From NCBI GenBank assembly GCA_963736285.1, contig CAVTOA010000003.1:1178001-1242000 (forward strand): a stretch of DNA of 64,000 nt, written 5' to 3'. A program made the position numbers and the translations under genes. Shown piece after piece: positions 53,770 through 63,134 of this stretch (positions are counted from its first letter, which is position 1; every line of letters begins with the position of its first letter). Under the pieces are notes generated by a model, which saw only the letters and a program-made list of their open reading frames with translations, did not search any database and was not told the DNA's origin. This stretch comes from CAVTOA01 sp963736285. GTDB taxonomy: Bacteria; Actinomycetota; Actinomycetes; Mycobacteriales; QHCE01.

Positions 53770-54132
53770 GTGAGGACACACAGACGTTGTTCACGTAGTG
53801 GTTGCACCGAGCCCGCGGTCGCCACCCTCACTTATGTCTATGCCGACTCCACCGCTGTGGTGGGTCCATTAGCCACCTCTGCCGAACCTCACACCTACGA
53901 CTTATGCGAACTGCATGCACGCCGTCTTACTGCCCCGCGAGGTTGGGAGCTAGTTCGCCACGATGGTGAGTACGAATTCCCCGCGCCCACCAGCGATGAC
54001 CTTGTGGCGCTGGCCGACGCCGTGCGCGAAGCCGCCCGTCCGGCAGCTAAGCCAGACGGGCAGGGCGCTGTGGCCGCCTCAGAGAGTGGTAGTCGACGCG
54101 GCCACCTCCGGGTCCTCCCTTCTCCGAATTGA
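53770..54132 (+). CDS. DUF3499 family protein
   Basis: The protein has 120 residues. The GTG at 53770 gives VRTHRRCSRSGCTEPAVATL, the conserved family start; the longer frame is rejected. The pattern CSRSGC plus a later YDLCELHARRL suggests a zinc ribbon. It is the counterpart of Rv3258c in the mannose block. The function is not known. Confidence 0.88.
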   Translation: MRTHRRCSRSGCTEPAVATLTYVYADSTAVVGPLATSAEPHTYDLCELHARRLTAPRGWELVRHDGEYEFPAPTSDDLVALADAVREAARPAAKPDGQGAVAASESGSRRGHLRVLPSPN

Positions 54133-54251
54133 CCGACCCACCCGTTAGGCTCACTGGCGCGCATGCTGGCCGTTAGCTTTGGGAATCGTGCTAACTGGAG
54201 TCCAAGGCGTGTTAGTCCAGCAAAGACCGCCTGTCTACAAAGGAGCGTCTG

Positions 54252-55628
54252 GTGAGCACTGATCTGTCTGCGGTGGTTAAGGCTTACGACCTACGAGGTA
54301 TTGTTCCCGACCAGTGGGATGAGTCAGCGGCACAGGCGGTAGGTGCGGCCTTTGCTCAGTTTGTAGGTGGTACTGGAGTGGTAATCGCCCACGATATGCG
54401 GGCGTCGTCCCCGTCGCTTGCTCACGCGTTTGCGGAAGGTGTAGCTGGCCAAGGTCTGGATGTGGTGATGGCGGGGCTGTCGTCCACAGACATGCTGTAC
54501 TTCGCGTCGGGTTCCCTTAACCTCCCCGGTGCCATGTTCACCGCGAGCCATAACCCCGCGCGCTACAACGGCATCAAAATGTGCCGAGCTGGGGCTGCTC
54601 CTATTGGGCAAGACTCGGGTCTGATGACGATTCGAGACGCGGCGCAGGGCTTCCTGGATACTGGTCACCTGCCTCATGCGGATCGCTCCGGAAAGATCAC
54701 CAGCGTCGACATGCTGTCCGAGTACGCAAAATATCTGAACAATCTGGTCGATCTCAGCGATATTCGACCACTCAAAGTGGTAGTCGACGCGGGTAACGGC
54801 ATGGCCGGACACACCGCTCCGGCGGTGTTCTCAGGGTTGCCTTTGGATGTCATTCCGCTGTATTTCGAACTCGACGGAACATTCCCTAACCACGAAGCGA
54901 ACCCGCTTGAGCCGTCCAACTTGGTGGACTTGCAGCGGGCGGTGCGCGAACACCACGCCGACATTGGCTTGGCATTTGATGGTGATGCCGACCGCTGTTT
55001 CGTGGTGGACGAAAACGGCGACGCGGTATCACCCAGTGCGATTACCGCGTTGGTAGCCGCACGAGAGCTCGCTACGGAGCCTGGGGCCTCGGTGATCCAC
55101 AACTGCATTACCTCTCATGCTGTGCCCGAGATCATCGCCGAGCATGGTGGCAAACCGATTCGAAGCCGAGTGGGCCACTCGTTCATCAAGGCTGAGATGG
55201 CGCGGACAGATGCGGTATTCGGCGGAGAGCACTCGGCGCACTACTATTTCCGCGACTTTTGGCGCGCCGACACCGGCATGCTGGCCGCATTGCATGTGCT
55301 CGCCGCACTGGGAAATCAACCATCCGCGACAGCTCGTCCGCTGTCGGTCCTCACCGCCGAGTACGAACGCTATGCGGCCTCAGGCGAGATAAACTCCACC
55401 GTCGAGGACCAACAGGCGATATTGGGCGCGGTCGAGCAGTACTACGCTGCGCAGAGTGGGGTGGGCATTGATCACCTCGATGGTCTGACGGTGGAATGCG
55501 CCGACGGAAGTTGGTTCAACCTGCGCCCCTCTAACACAGAGCCGTTGCTGCGGCTCAACGTTGAGGCAAAGACACCTCAACGCATGGGCGAACTGCGTGA
55601 TGAAGCGCTAGCGCGGATTCGCGCATAG
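54252..55628 (+). CDS. manB: Phosphomannomutase/phosphoglucomutase
   Basis: It interconverts mannose-6-phosphate and mannose-1-phosphate (or the glucose forms), feeding ManC. It has 458 residues with a GTG start at 54252. The phosphoserine loop is MFTASHNPARYNGIK, the metal loop AFDGDADRCF, the sugar loop GGEHSAHYYF and the phosphate loop RPSNTEPLLRL. All four active-site loops are complete. Confidence 0.96.
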   Translation: MSTDLSAVVKAYDLRGIVPDQWDESAAQAVGAAFAQFVGGTGVVIAHDMRASSPSLAHAFAEGVAGQGLDVVMAGLSSTDMLYFASGSLNLPGAMFTASHNPARYNGIKMCRAGAAPIGQDSGLMTIRDAAQGFLDTGHLPHADRSGKITSVDMLSEYAKYLNNLVDLSDIRPLKVVVDAGNGMAGHTAPAVFSGLPLDVIPLYFELDGTFPNHEANPLEPSNLVDLQRAVREHHADIGLAFDGDADRCFVVDENGDAVSPSAITALVAARELATEPGASVIHNCITSHAVPEIIAEHGGKPIRSRVGHSFIKAEMARTDAVFGGEHSAHYYFRDFWRADTGMLAALHVLAALGNQPSATARPLSVLTAEYERYAASGEINSTVEDQQAILGAVEQYYAAQSGVGIDHLDGLTVECADGSWFNLRPSNTEPLLRLNVEAKTPQRMGELRDEALARIRA

Positions 55629-55684
55629 TGCGCTTTCGCAACGAGAACAGGGCAGGTCGTGGTGGATCTTCCGGTGAGGTTGTA

Positions 55685-55867
55685 ATGGAGAGAGTGGCCA
55701 ACGAATTACTGGCGCTGCTGGCTTGCCCAGCAGACGACCATGGCCGGCTAGAGAGTCAAAAGAAATCGTCTGCGGGCGACTCTGTGCTGGTCTGTCGTGA
55801 GTGCAAGAGGACATACCCCGTGCGCGGTGGGATTCCGATACTGCTGCTTGAGGAGGCTGTGTCGTGA
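55685..55867 (+). CDS. Trm112-like zinc-ribbon protein
   Basis: The protein has 60 residues from the ATG at 55685 (GTGAGG upstream); the frame opens at 55628, within the manB stop. ELLALLACPADDHGRL, LVCRECKRTYPVRGGIPILL is the Trm112/YcaR pattern. Family members activate methyltransferases or act in envelope sugar pathways. It is conserved after manB in related genomes. Confidence 0.88.
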   Translation: MERVANELLALLACPADDHGRLESQKKSSAGDSVLVCRECKRTYPVRGGIPILLLEEAVS

Positions 55868-55939
55868 CTGTGTCCGTCATAGGGCAGCCTATTCGGGACA
55901 AAGGATGAACTGGCATGGCGAAATGCCCGGGGGCGTTTG

Positions 55940-57076
55940 ATGGTCGATATTGACGAGTCTCGTTTGGACGACATCGCGGTGTTGACCGAAGGCTCTGCCG
56001 ACGACATGCTGCGTGCGATCGCTGCTGCCGGCGCCCACGTGCGGGAAGCCGCAACCCGTGCTGCTGAAGCGCACCTCCATGTACTCAGTGAAGAGGGCCG
56101 TCCTCGTGCCTTAGTGGTAGCGGGAGTGGGCACGGCCGCTCACACCGGCGATGTACTGGCCGCGGTGGCTGGTCCGCGTTGTCCGGTGCCGGTGGTGGCG
56201 CACCGCAGTGCCGGCATACCGGGTTGGGTGGGTGCGGCCGACGCGGTGCTGGCGGTTTCGGCCTCAGGCAAGGGACCCGAGGCGCTTGCTGCCGCAGAGG
56301 CGGCGATGCATCGTGGCGCTCGGCTGGTTGCTGTCGGAGCCCCCGACTCACCGCTGCAGTCAATGGCGGAGCGGGCAAGGGCGCTGTTTGTGCCGGTGCC
56401 GAGGCGGCGGCCGGCACGCGTGAGTTTCTGGGCTTTGGTGGTCCCGGTGCTGTTGGCTGGGCGAGCATTGGGCCTGGTGTCCATCACGGAGGCCGACCTG
56501 GCAGAAACGGCGGCGCGGCTCGATGCTGATGCCGAGCGTTGTCGGATCGATGTCGATGCCGTGGTGAACGAGGGTAAGTCGTTGGCTTTGGAGTTGGCGG
56601 GGTCGGTTCCGGTAATTTGGAGCGCGTCCCGGCTTTCTGCTGTCGCGGCCACGCGTTTCGCCGATCAGCTGGCAGCAAATGCGCGCTATCCCGCGGTGTC
56701 GGGCGCGTTGGTGGAAGCAAGTCGTGGTCAGCTGGGACTGCTGGACGGCGTGTTCGGCTCGCTCGCCTCGTCAGAAGACGACTTTTTCTCCGACCGCTTA
56801 GACAAAGACACCAAGACTCGTTTGCGGTTGGTGCTGTTACGCGACGAAGGCGAGTCGGCAGTGGACGGTCGCCGAGCGGAGATCGTCTCCGAGATCGCGT
56901 CGCAGCGTGGCATCGGTGTCAGTGAGGTGAGCGCCGAAGGAGTGTCGCAATTGGAGCGTCTGGCCTCGTTGATCGCGATTCCAGATTTTGCTTCGGTGTA
57001 TTTGGCTATCGCTCACGACCTTGACCCCATTGTGGTTCCGGCGGTCGGCGATTTGAAAGAAAAAATGATTCCGTGA
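55940..57076 (+). CDS. SIS domain (bifunctional PGI/PMI-like) protein
   Basis: The protein has 378 residues; a TTG directly before the ATG at 55940 is an alternative start. ALVVAGVGTAAHTGDVLAAV, and VLAVSASGKGPEALAAA mark the SIS sugar-isomerase domain. The C-terminal part (IWSASRLSAVAATRFADQLA, YLAIAHDLDPIVV) fits the bacterial PGI C-domain. A TobH-like protein occupies this place in Mycobacterium. Given manC and manB nearby, phosphomannose isomerase activity is plausible but not shown. Its stop overlaps the next start by four bases. Confidence 0.85.
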   Translation: MVDIDESRLDDIAVLTEGSADDMLRAIAAAGAHVREAATRAAEAHLHVLSEEGRPRALVVAGVGTAAHTGDVLAAVAGPRCPVPVVAHRSAGIPGWVGAADAVLAVSASGKGPEALAAAEAAMHRGARLVAVGAPDSPLQSMAERARALFVPVPRRRPARVSFWALVVPVLLAGRALGLVSITEADLAETAARLDADAERCRIDVDAVVNEGKSLALELAGSVPVIWSASRLSAVAATRFADQLAANARYPAVSGALVEASRGQLGLLDGVFGSLASSEDDFFSDRLDKDTKTRLRLVLLRDEGESAVDGRRAEIVSEIASQRGIGVSEVSAEGVSQLERLASLIAIPDFASVYLAIAHDLDPIVVPAVGDLKEKMIP

Positions 57077-58008
57077 GTCAGTCTGGTGGAACAAGAGCGA
57101 TCCTGGCGGCGTTAGGCGCCAATCTCGGTATCGCGGTCATTAAATTTTTCGCGTGGTTGCTTACGCGGTCGTCGTCCATGTTGGCAGAGTCAATCCACTC
57201 CGTTGTGGACTCCGGAAATCAGCTGCTGCTCCTATTAGGAGGGCGACAAGCGCGGCGGCAAGCGACCGCGGAACACCCGTTTGGCTTCGGTCGTGAACGC
57301 TATATCTATGGCTTCATCGTGTCGATCATGCTTTTTAGCTTGGGCGGGCTGTTCGCCCTCTATGAGGCGTGGCACAAGATCTCGCATCCCGAGCCCATCA
57401 CGAGCTGGCAGTGGGTACCCATTGTGGTGCTCTTCATCTCGGTGGCGCTAGAGGGAAATTCGTTTCGCACGGCGATGGTGGAGGCTAAGCGCGCTCGTGG
57501 CACGGCGAGCCTGAGGCAGTACATTCGGCGAGCTAAGTCTCCTGAGATTCCAGTCATTTTGTTAGAAGACTCGGGTGCGCTGCTGGGGCTCGTATTTGCG
57601 CTCATCGGAGTCAGTCTCACGTTGATTACCGGTGATGGTCGTTGGGATGGCCTGGGCACCGCCGCTATCGGTGTGCTGTTGGTAGTCATCGCGATAGTGC
57701 TGGCGATCGAGACAAAGAGCCTGCTCGTGGGCGAGTCGGCCAGCAGTGAGCACGTGGTGGCGATCCAGCGGGCTATCACGGCGGGCCCGGAAGCGCAGCA
57801 GATCATTCACATGAAGACGATGCACTTAGGGCCGGACGAACTGCTGGTCGCGGTCAAAGTAGCGGTGGCCGGTGAGGTAACCGCTGCCGAGATCGCTCAT
57901 GGGATCGATACGATCGAGGCCAGGATCCGTGCCGCGGTGCCGATCGCGCACATCATCTATATCGAGCCTGACATCCTGCACGTCCGAGCCGAAAGCGTAG
58001 GCATATGA
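57073..58008 (+). CDS. Cation diffusion facilitator family transporter
   Basis: The protein has 311 residues with a GTG start overlapping the previous stop. Six TM helices; helix II carries SMLAESIHSVVDSGNQLLLLL and helix V LEDSGALLGLVFALIG, each with the acidic/His metal-site residues. A cytoplasmic C-domain follows (HMKTMHLGPDELLVAVKV). It resembles the SLC30A9-like branch, probably exporting zinc or a similar divalent metal. Coupled by ATGA to ahcY. Confidence 0.9.
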   Translation: MSQSGGTRAILAALGANLGIAVIKFFAWLLTRSSSMLAESIHSVVDSGNQLLLLLGGRQARRQATAEHPFGFGRERYIYGFIVSIMLFSLGGLFALYEAWHKISHPEPITSWQWVPIVVLFISVALEGNSFRTAMVEAKRARGTASLRQYIRRAKSPEIPVILLEDSGALLGLVFALIGVSLTLITGDGRWDGLGTAAIGVLLVVIAIVLAIETKSLLVGESASSEHVVAIQRAITAGPEAQQIIHMKTMHLGPDELLVAVKVAVAGEVTAAEIAHGIDTIEARIRAAVPIAHIIYIEPDILHVRAESVGI

Positions 58009-59504
58009 ATCCTTCTCCCACAGCTTCGTCTTCTGTTTCGCCGCGTCAGGCCCAGCCAGGATCATTTGCGGTGGCCGATCTTTCGCTGGCTGAGTTTGGC
58101 CGCAAAGAGATCCAGCTTGCTGAGCACGAGATGCCGGGGCTTATGGCGTTGCGTGCTGAATACGCCGAGAGTCAACCGTTGGCAGGTGCCCGCATTACTG
58201 GCTCGCTGCACATGACGATCCAGACCGCGGTGCTTATCGAAACCCTGACAGCGTTGGGGGCGCACGTACGGTGGGCGAGCTGCAACATTTTCTCCACCCA
58301 AGATCACGCTGCGGCGGCTATCGCTGTGGGTCCACATGGAACACCGGAGCAACCCGACGGAGTCTCGGTGTTCGCGTGGAAGGGCGAGACTCTCGACGAA
58401 TATTGGTGGTGCACCGAGCAGGCACTGCGTTGGCCCGCTGAAGACGGTGGCGGTATCACCGGGCCGACCATGATTTTGGACGATGGCGGCGACGCCACAC
58501 TCCTCGTCCATAAGGGAGTCGAGTGCGAGAAGCATGGGGCGGCACCGAGCCCAGATACGGCGGACTCAGAAGAATTCGCGGTGGTGTTGGAGCTACTCGG
58601 CCGCACGCTCACTGAAGAGCCACAGCTGTTTACCCGCATCGCGAACGGGCTCATCGGTGTCACAGAAGAAACGACCACCGGAGTGCATCGGCTCTATCAA
58701 TTGGCAGAGCAGAGCAAACTGCTGTTCCCGGCTATTAACGTCAATGATTCGGTTACTAAATCTAAATTCGACAATAAATACGGTTGTCGGCATTCCTTGA
58801 TTGATGGCATCAACCGGGCCACTGATGTGCTCATCGGCGGCAAGGTTGCCGTGATTTGCGGCTATGGCGATGTCGGTAAGGGCTGCGCCGAATCGTTGCG
58901 TGGCCAGGGCGCACGGGTCATCGTCACGGAGATCGACCCCATTTGTGCGCTGCAGGCCGCCATGGACGGGTACCAGGTTGCTCGGCTAGACGATGTGCTG
59001 AGCGAGGTGGATATTCTCGTCACCGCTACGGGCTCTCGAGACGTTGTTACCGCCGAGCAGATGGCACGCATGAAGCACGGCGCGATCGTGGGCAATATCG
59101 GGCACTTCGATAACGAGATCGACATGGCTGGTCTCGCCGCCACGCCCGGCATACGCAAGAACACCATCAAGCCGCAGGTCGATCAGTGGGTATTTCCAGA
59201 TGGGCACGGAATCATCGTGCTGAGCGAAGGCCGGCTACTCAACCTGGGAAATGCCACTGGTCACCCCAGCTTCGTGATGAGCAATTCGTTCGCTAACCAG
59301 GTAATTGCTCAGATCGAGCTCTTCACCAAGCCGGAGCAGTACCCGGTTGGTGTGTATCGGCTTTCAAAAGAGCTGGACGAGAAAGTAGCGAGGCTGCATT
59401 TGGACGCGCTCGGAGCCAAGCTCACCTCTCTTACCGCGCGGCAAGCGGAATACTTGGGTGTTCCTGTAGAGGGCCCGTACAAGGCAGATCACTACCGCTA
59501 CTGA
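58005..59504 (+). CDS. ahcY: Adenosylhomocysteinase
   Basis: It hydrolyses S-adenosylhomocysteine to adenosine and homocysteine, relieving inhibition of methyltransferases. It has 499 residues. MTIQTAVLIETL, SCNIFSTQDHAAAAI, the NAD site AVICGYGDVGKGCAESL, and the C-terminal DHYRY are canonical. The roughly 40-residue insertion (GVECEKHGAAPSPDTA and on) is typical of the actinobacterial form. It ends the mannose block in the same order as in Mycobacterium. Confidence 0.97.
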   Translation: MNPSPTASSSVSPRQAQPGSFAVADLSLAEFGRKEIQLAEHEMPGLMALRAEYAESQPLAGARITGSLHMTIQTAVLIETLTALGAHVRWASCNIFSTQDHAAAAIAVGPHGTPEQPDGVSVFAWKGETLDEYWWCTEQALRWPAEDGGGITGPTMILDDGGDATLLVHKGVECEKHGAAPSPDTADSEEFAVVLELLGRTLTEEPQLFTRIANGLIGVTEETTTGVHRLYQLAEQSKLLFPAINVNDSVTKSKFDNKYGCRHSLIDGINRATDVLIGGKVAVICGYGDVGKGCAESLRGQGARVIVTEIDPICALQAAMDGYQVARLDDVLSEVDILVTATGSRDVVTAEQMARMKHGAIVGNIGHFDNEIDMAGLAATPGIRKNTIKPQVDQWVFPDGHGIIVLSEGRLLNLGNATGHPSFVMSNSFANQVIAQIELFTKPEQYPVGVYRLSKELDEKVARLHLDALGAKLTSLTARQAEYLGVPVEGPYKADHYRY

Positions 59505-59560
59505 CGCCCGCCCCTGCGGCCTGACCAGCCGCACGCAATGGGAGTGTCGTCACGACAATG

Positions 59561-59579
59561 CCAGGTAAGGGTTGCCTTA
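59561..59579. promoter_or_regulatory. Iron box (DtxR/IdeR-like operator)
   Basis: CCAGGTAAGGGTTGCCTTA matches the DtxR/IdeR consensus TTAGGTTAGGCTAACCTAA at most conserved positions (AGGT, AG, T, CCT, A) and is partly palindromic. It lies 64 bases before the efeU start, where it would repress iron uptake when iron is plentiful. Confidence 0.72.
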
Positions 59580-59642
59580 GTTTAGACGCTCTCTTCCTGG
59601 TAGTCTCCTGATGTTCTTGCAGTCGTGGCACGAGGAGGCCCA

Positions 59643-60617
59643 GTGCCGAGTACCTTGCTCCCAAACTTTCTCATTGGCTTACGCGAGGGCTTGGAAGCCG
59701 CGCTGGTCGTCAGCATTTTGGTGGCTTTCCTGGTGCACACAAAGCGCCGCGATCGACTGCCGTTGGTGTGGGCCGGGGTCGCGGCGGCGGTGACAATTTC
59801 GGCGTCTGCCGGCGCCGCTCTCACTTTTGTGTGGAGCAACGTGGATAGCTACCACCAGCAAGAGCTCATGGGCGGTGTGTTGTCTCTTGTCGCGGTGTTC
59901 TTTGTTACCTGGATGATTTTTTGGATGCGGCGGACTGCCCGTCACTTGAAATCCGATCTCACTGGCCGCCTTGAAAACGCCATTTCATTGGGGCCAACCG
60001 CAGTTGCGCTGGCAGCTTGCTTGACTGTTGGACGTGAAGGTCTCGAAACGACACTGCTGTTTTGGGTTGCCGCCCAGAACGCTCGGTCCACTGTGTACCC
60101 GTTGGCAGGATTCCTCATAGGGATCGCCGTGGCAGTAGTGCTCGCTTATTTGTTGTATCGCAGTGCTATCCGCATTAATCTCCGCAGATTTTTCACCGTT
60201 ACCAGTGTCGGGTTGATCATTGTTGCTGCCGGGATCGCGTCTTATGGCATCCATGATTTGCAGGAAGCAGGCTATCTGGGCGGCATGAGCCATATGGCTT
60301 GGGACATTAGTGGCAGCTACGACGAAAGTAGCTGGTATGGCGTTTTCTTTGCCGGTGTCTTCAATTTCAAGGCGCAAACCACGTGGTATCAGGCTTTTGT
60401 CTGGCTGGCCTACTTAGGTGGCACGCTCACGGCCTACTTTTTCCCCACGCGGAAGAAGACACCTGCGTCTACCGCATCGAGTGAAGCCGTGGCACCAAAA
60501 CCTGGGACCAAGACTGTGGCGACGACATCCGCCAGCGAAGCGGACACAAACGGTACTAGTGTCGCGCCTCGGCAGTCGGATCCCGAATTTATAGAGGCTA
60601 CGCGCGCTCGCGCCTAG
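59643..60617 (+). CDS. efeU: Iron permease EfeU (FTR1 family)
   Basis: The protein has 324 residues. The GTG at 59643 with GAGGAGG five bases upstream fixes the start; the frame from 59625 is rejected. Seven TM helices; the two iron-binding REGLE motifs are LREGLEAAL (helix 1) and GREGLETTL (helix 4). A Thr/Ser/Ala-rich cytoplasmic tail ends the protein. It is the first gene of efeUOB, which brings in iron together with a periplasmic EfeO and the peroxidase EfeB. Confidence 0.95.
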   Translation: MPSTLLPNFLIGLREGLEAALVVSILVAFLVHTKRRDRLPLVWAGVAAAVTISASAGAALTFVWSNVDSYHQQELMGGVLSLVAVFFVTWMIFWMRRTARHLKSDLTGRLENAISLGPTAVALAACLTVGREGLETTLLFWVAAQNARSTVYPLAGFLIGIAVAVVLAYLLYRSAIRINLRRFFTVTSVGLIIVAAGIASYGIHDLQEAGYLGGMSHMAWDISGSYDESSWYGVFFAGVFNFKAQTTWYQAFVWLAYLGGTLTAYFFPTRKKTPASTASSEAVAPKPGTKTVATTSASEADTNGTSVAPRQSDPEFIEATRARA

Positions 60618-60665
60618 TCAACAATTCGCACCATTCGTCCGATGAAGTCCCTCGAAAGTAGTGCT

Positions 60666-61790
60666 ATGCATATCGCTCGTCGTACGGCTCCGCTGTTTCT
60701 GCTCGTCGCTATGGCGACGGGTTTGGTGTTAACAGGATGTTCGAATGATCCTGACGATGGCGCCATTATGGTGAAGGCCGCAGATACAAAATGTGAGGTC
60801 TCAACGACTTCCGCGAAGGCTGGTCGGGTTACCTTTCAAGTGCGGAACAATGGTTCAAAGGTGACCGAGTTTTATATTTACGCGACTAAAGATCGCATTA
60901 TGGGTGAGGTAGAAAATATAGGCCCTGGGGTAGAACGAAAACTCATCGTCGATTTGTCCGCGGGTGCCTATCAAACCGCGTGTAAACCCGGCATGAAGGG
61001 TGACGGAATACGCGGGAAATTTACTGTCACGGGAAAGGCTGATTCAGCTAAGAGCGTCGACAAAAAGACAGAAAAAGCGGTAGCACGCTATGAAACATAT
61101 GTTGCCGAACAGGCGCGGGTTCTCGTCGACAAGACCACGGAATTCGTAGCCGCGGTCAACGCGAACGACGCGGAGCACGCGAAGTCCTTATATCCGGTTG
61201 CACGTACTTATTACGAGCGAATTGAGCCTGTCGCAGAAAGTTTTGGCGACCTTGATCGTGCTATCGATGAGCGCAAAGGTGATGTGAGCGATGGTGAGCA
61301 ATTCACTGGCTTCCACCGACTAGAGATGGCGTTGTGGCAAGACAATGACATTTCCGGAATGAACACGGTCGCCAATGATTTACTTGACAATGTTAAAAAG
61401 ATCGCCGCCAAGGCGAATGAAATAAGCCTCACTCCAATGCGGCTTGCCAATGGCTCGAAAAGCCTGCTTGATGAGGTGGCAACTAAGAAGGTGAGTGGAG
61501 AAGAAGACGAGTTTTCCCACACAGATTTGTGGGACTTTCGCGCCAACGTGGACGGCTCTCAGGCGGCGATTAACGCGTTGCGCGATGTGTTAGCGGAGCG
61601 AGAGCCGGCTCTCCTGAAGAACATCGATAAAACCTTCTCGCGAGTTGACACCGCCCTGGCGACGTATCGCTCCGGGGAGGGCTACGTCTCCTACACCTCG
61701 TTGTCGCAGCAGCAGGTCAAGGATCTGGCGTCCACAGTGGATGCCGTGAGTGAGCCGGTAAGCAAGGTTCCCGATGTGATCGCGAAGTGA
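60666..61790 (+). CDS. efeO: Iron uptake lipoprotein EfeO
   Basis: The protein has 374 residues from the ATG at 60666; an ATG at 60642 would add eight. The lipobox is LVLTGC, so it is membrane-anchored. An N-terminal cupredoxin-like domain (CEVSTTSAKAGRVTFQVRNN; Cys, then TACKPGMKGDG) is followed by the M75 imelysin-like helical domain with the iron motif GFHRLEMALW. The segment is more AT-rich than its neighbours. It binds and hands iron to EfeU. Confidence 0.94.
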   Translation: MHIARRTAPLFLLVAMATGLVLTGCSNDPDDGAIMVKAADTKCEVSTTSAKAGRVTFQVRNNGSKVTEFYIYATKDRIMGEVENIGPGVERKLIVDLSAGAYQTACKPGMKGDGIRGKFTVTGKADSAKSVDKKTEKAVARYETYVAEQARVLVDKTTEFVAAVNANDAEHAKSLYPVARTYYERIEPVAESFGDLDRAIDERKGDVSDGEQFTGFHRLEMALWQDNDISGMNTVANDLLDNVKKIAAKANEISLTPMRLANGSKSLLDEVATKKVSGEEDEFSHTDLWDFRANVDGSQAAINALRDVLAEREPALLKNIDKTFSRVDTALATYRSGEGYVSYTSLSQQQVKDLASTVDAVSEPVSKVPDVIAK

Positions 61791-63082
61791 ACCGGCCGGA
61801 CATGCCCACAGATCGGCATGCTTTTTCCCGACGCCAACTCTTTGGGGTTGGCGCGGTGGGTGCCGCGGGGGTGATGCTCGGTGTCGCGGGTGATGAAGTG
61901 GTTACCCGGCACAGTGATGTGCCGGACAGTCATGGTGCGGTCGGATTTTGGGCGCACGACAATGGCGGCCATCAGGCTGGCATCGCTACTCCCGCGCAGG
62001 ATCGGTTGTACTTCGTCGGATTCGACGTGATCACCGACAGTCGCCAAGAACTAATCGATATGTTGCGCGAATGGACGAATGCTGCTGCGCGAATGACCCA
62101 AGGCAAAAGCCTGGGTGGCACAGGAGCGGGGGGAGGTTCGCTGTCGGCGCCGCCTGACGACACTGGCGAGGCGTTGGGACTGCCGCCGTCACAGCTCACC
62201 ATTACTGTCGGGTTTGGAACATCTTTCTTCGACAGTCGATTTGGCGTTGCACAGCACCGGCCGCCGGCTTTGGCGGACTTGCCACATTTTGCTGGGGACA
62301 ATCTCGATCCAGCACGTTCTGGTGGCGATATTGCGATTCAGGCATGCGCTAACGATCCCCAGGTCGCGGTGCACGCGGTGCGCAACCTTAGCCGTCTGGG
62401 ATTTGGCGTGGTCCAAGTCCGTTGGTCCCAGCTGGGCTTCGGGCGCACTTCATCTACGAGTACGAGTCAACAAACACCGCGCAATTTGTTTGGCTTCAAA
62501 GATGGCACCGAGAATCTCAAAGCAGAGGATCGGGATTTGATGCGTGATTATGTCTGGGTGCGCGGCGGAGACGGTCCAGCATGGATGGTGGATGGGTCCT
62601 ATTTGGTGGCTCGACGCATTCGAATGCACACTGAACAGTGGGATCGGACCTCGTTGCGGGAGCAGCAAAGTATTTTTGGCCGCTTCAAAGACAGCGGTGC
62701 CCCGCTTACCGCAACGGATCAGAATCGTCACGAATTCGACCAGCTTAATTTCGACGCATTCGACGCCGACGGCGAGCCCATGATTGCCCACAATTCTCAT
62801 GTTCGGTTGGCACACCATGCTCAGAATCACGGCGCTCGAATTCTGCGCCGCGGCTATAACTTCGCTGACGGATCCGATGGGTTGGGGCGGCTCGACGCAG
62901 GGCTATTTTTCTTGGCATATCAGCGCGATCCGCGGCGACAATTTGTAGCGATCCAACAAAATCTGGCCCGCATGGACGCGATGAACGAGTATGTCCAGCA
63001 CGTCGGAAGCGCCCTGTTTGCTTGTCCGCCGGGAGTCCACAAAGGTCAGTATTGGGGTCAAGATCTTTTCGCGCGCCACTAG
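61787..63082 (+). CDS. efeB: Deferrochelatase/peroxidase EfeB (Dyp-type, Tat-exported)
   Basis: The protein has 431 residues with a GTG start overlapping the efeO stop. The twin-arginine signal is SRRQLFGVGAVGAAGVMLG. The Dyp peroxidase core has TVGFGTSFFDSRFG, NLFGFKDGTENL (GxxDG motif), and the haem-ligand His in the NSHVRLAHHAQN segment. EfeB oxidises ferrous iron or extracts it from haem outside the membrane for EfeO and EfeU. Confidence 0.96.
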   Translation: MNRPDMPTDRHAFSRRQLFGVGAVGAAGVMLGVAGDEVVTRHSDVPDSHGAVGFWAHDNGGHQAGIATPAQDRLYFVGFDVITDSRQELIDMLREWTNAAARMTQGKSLGGTGAGGGSLSAPPDDTGEALGLPPSQLTITVGFGTSFFDSRFGVAQHRPPALADLPHFAGDNLDPARSGGDIAIQACANDPQVAVHAVRNLSRLGFGVVQVRWSQLGFGRTSSTSTSQQTPRNLFGFKDGTENLKAEDRDLMRDYVWVRGGDGPAWMVDGSYLVARRIRMHTEQWDRTSLREQQSIFGRFKDSGAPLTATDQNRHEFDQLNFDAFDADGEPMIAHNSHVRLAHHAQNHGARILRRGYNFADGSDGLGRLDAGLFFLAYQRDPRRQFVAIQQNLARMDAMNEYVQHVGSALFACPPGVHKGQYWGQDLFARH

Positions 63083-63134
63083 CCTTTGAGGTGCACAACG
63101 GGAGGCGCAGTTCTTTGTTGTCGGGTGTTCTGGC

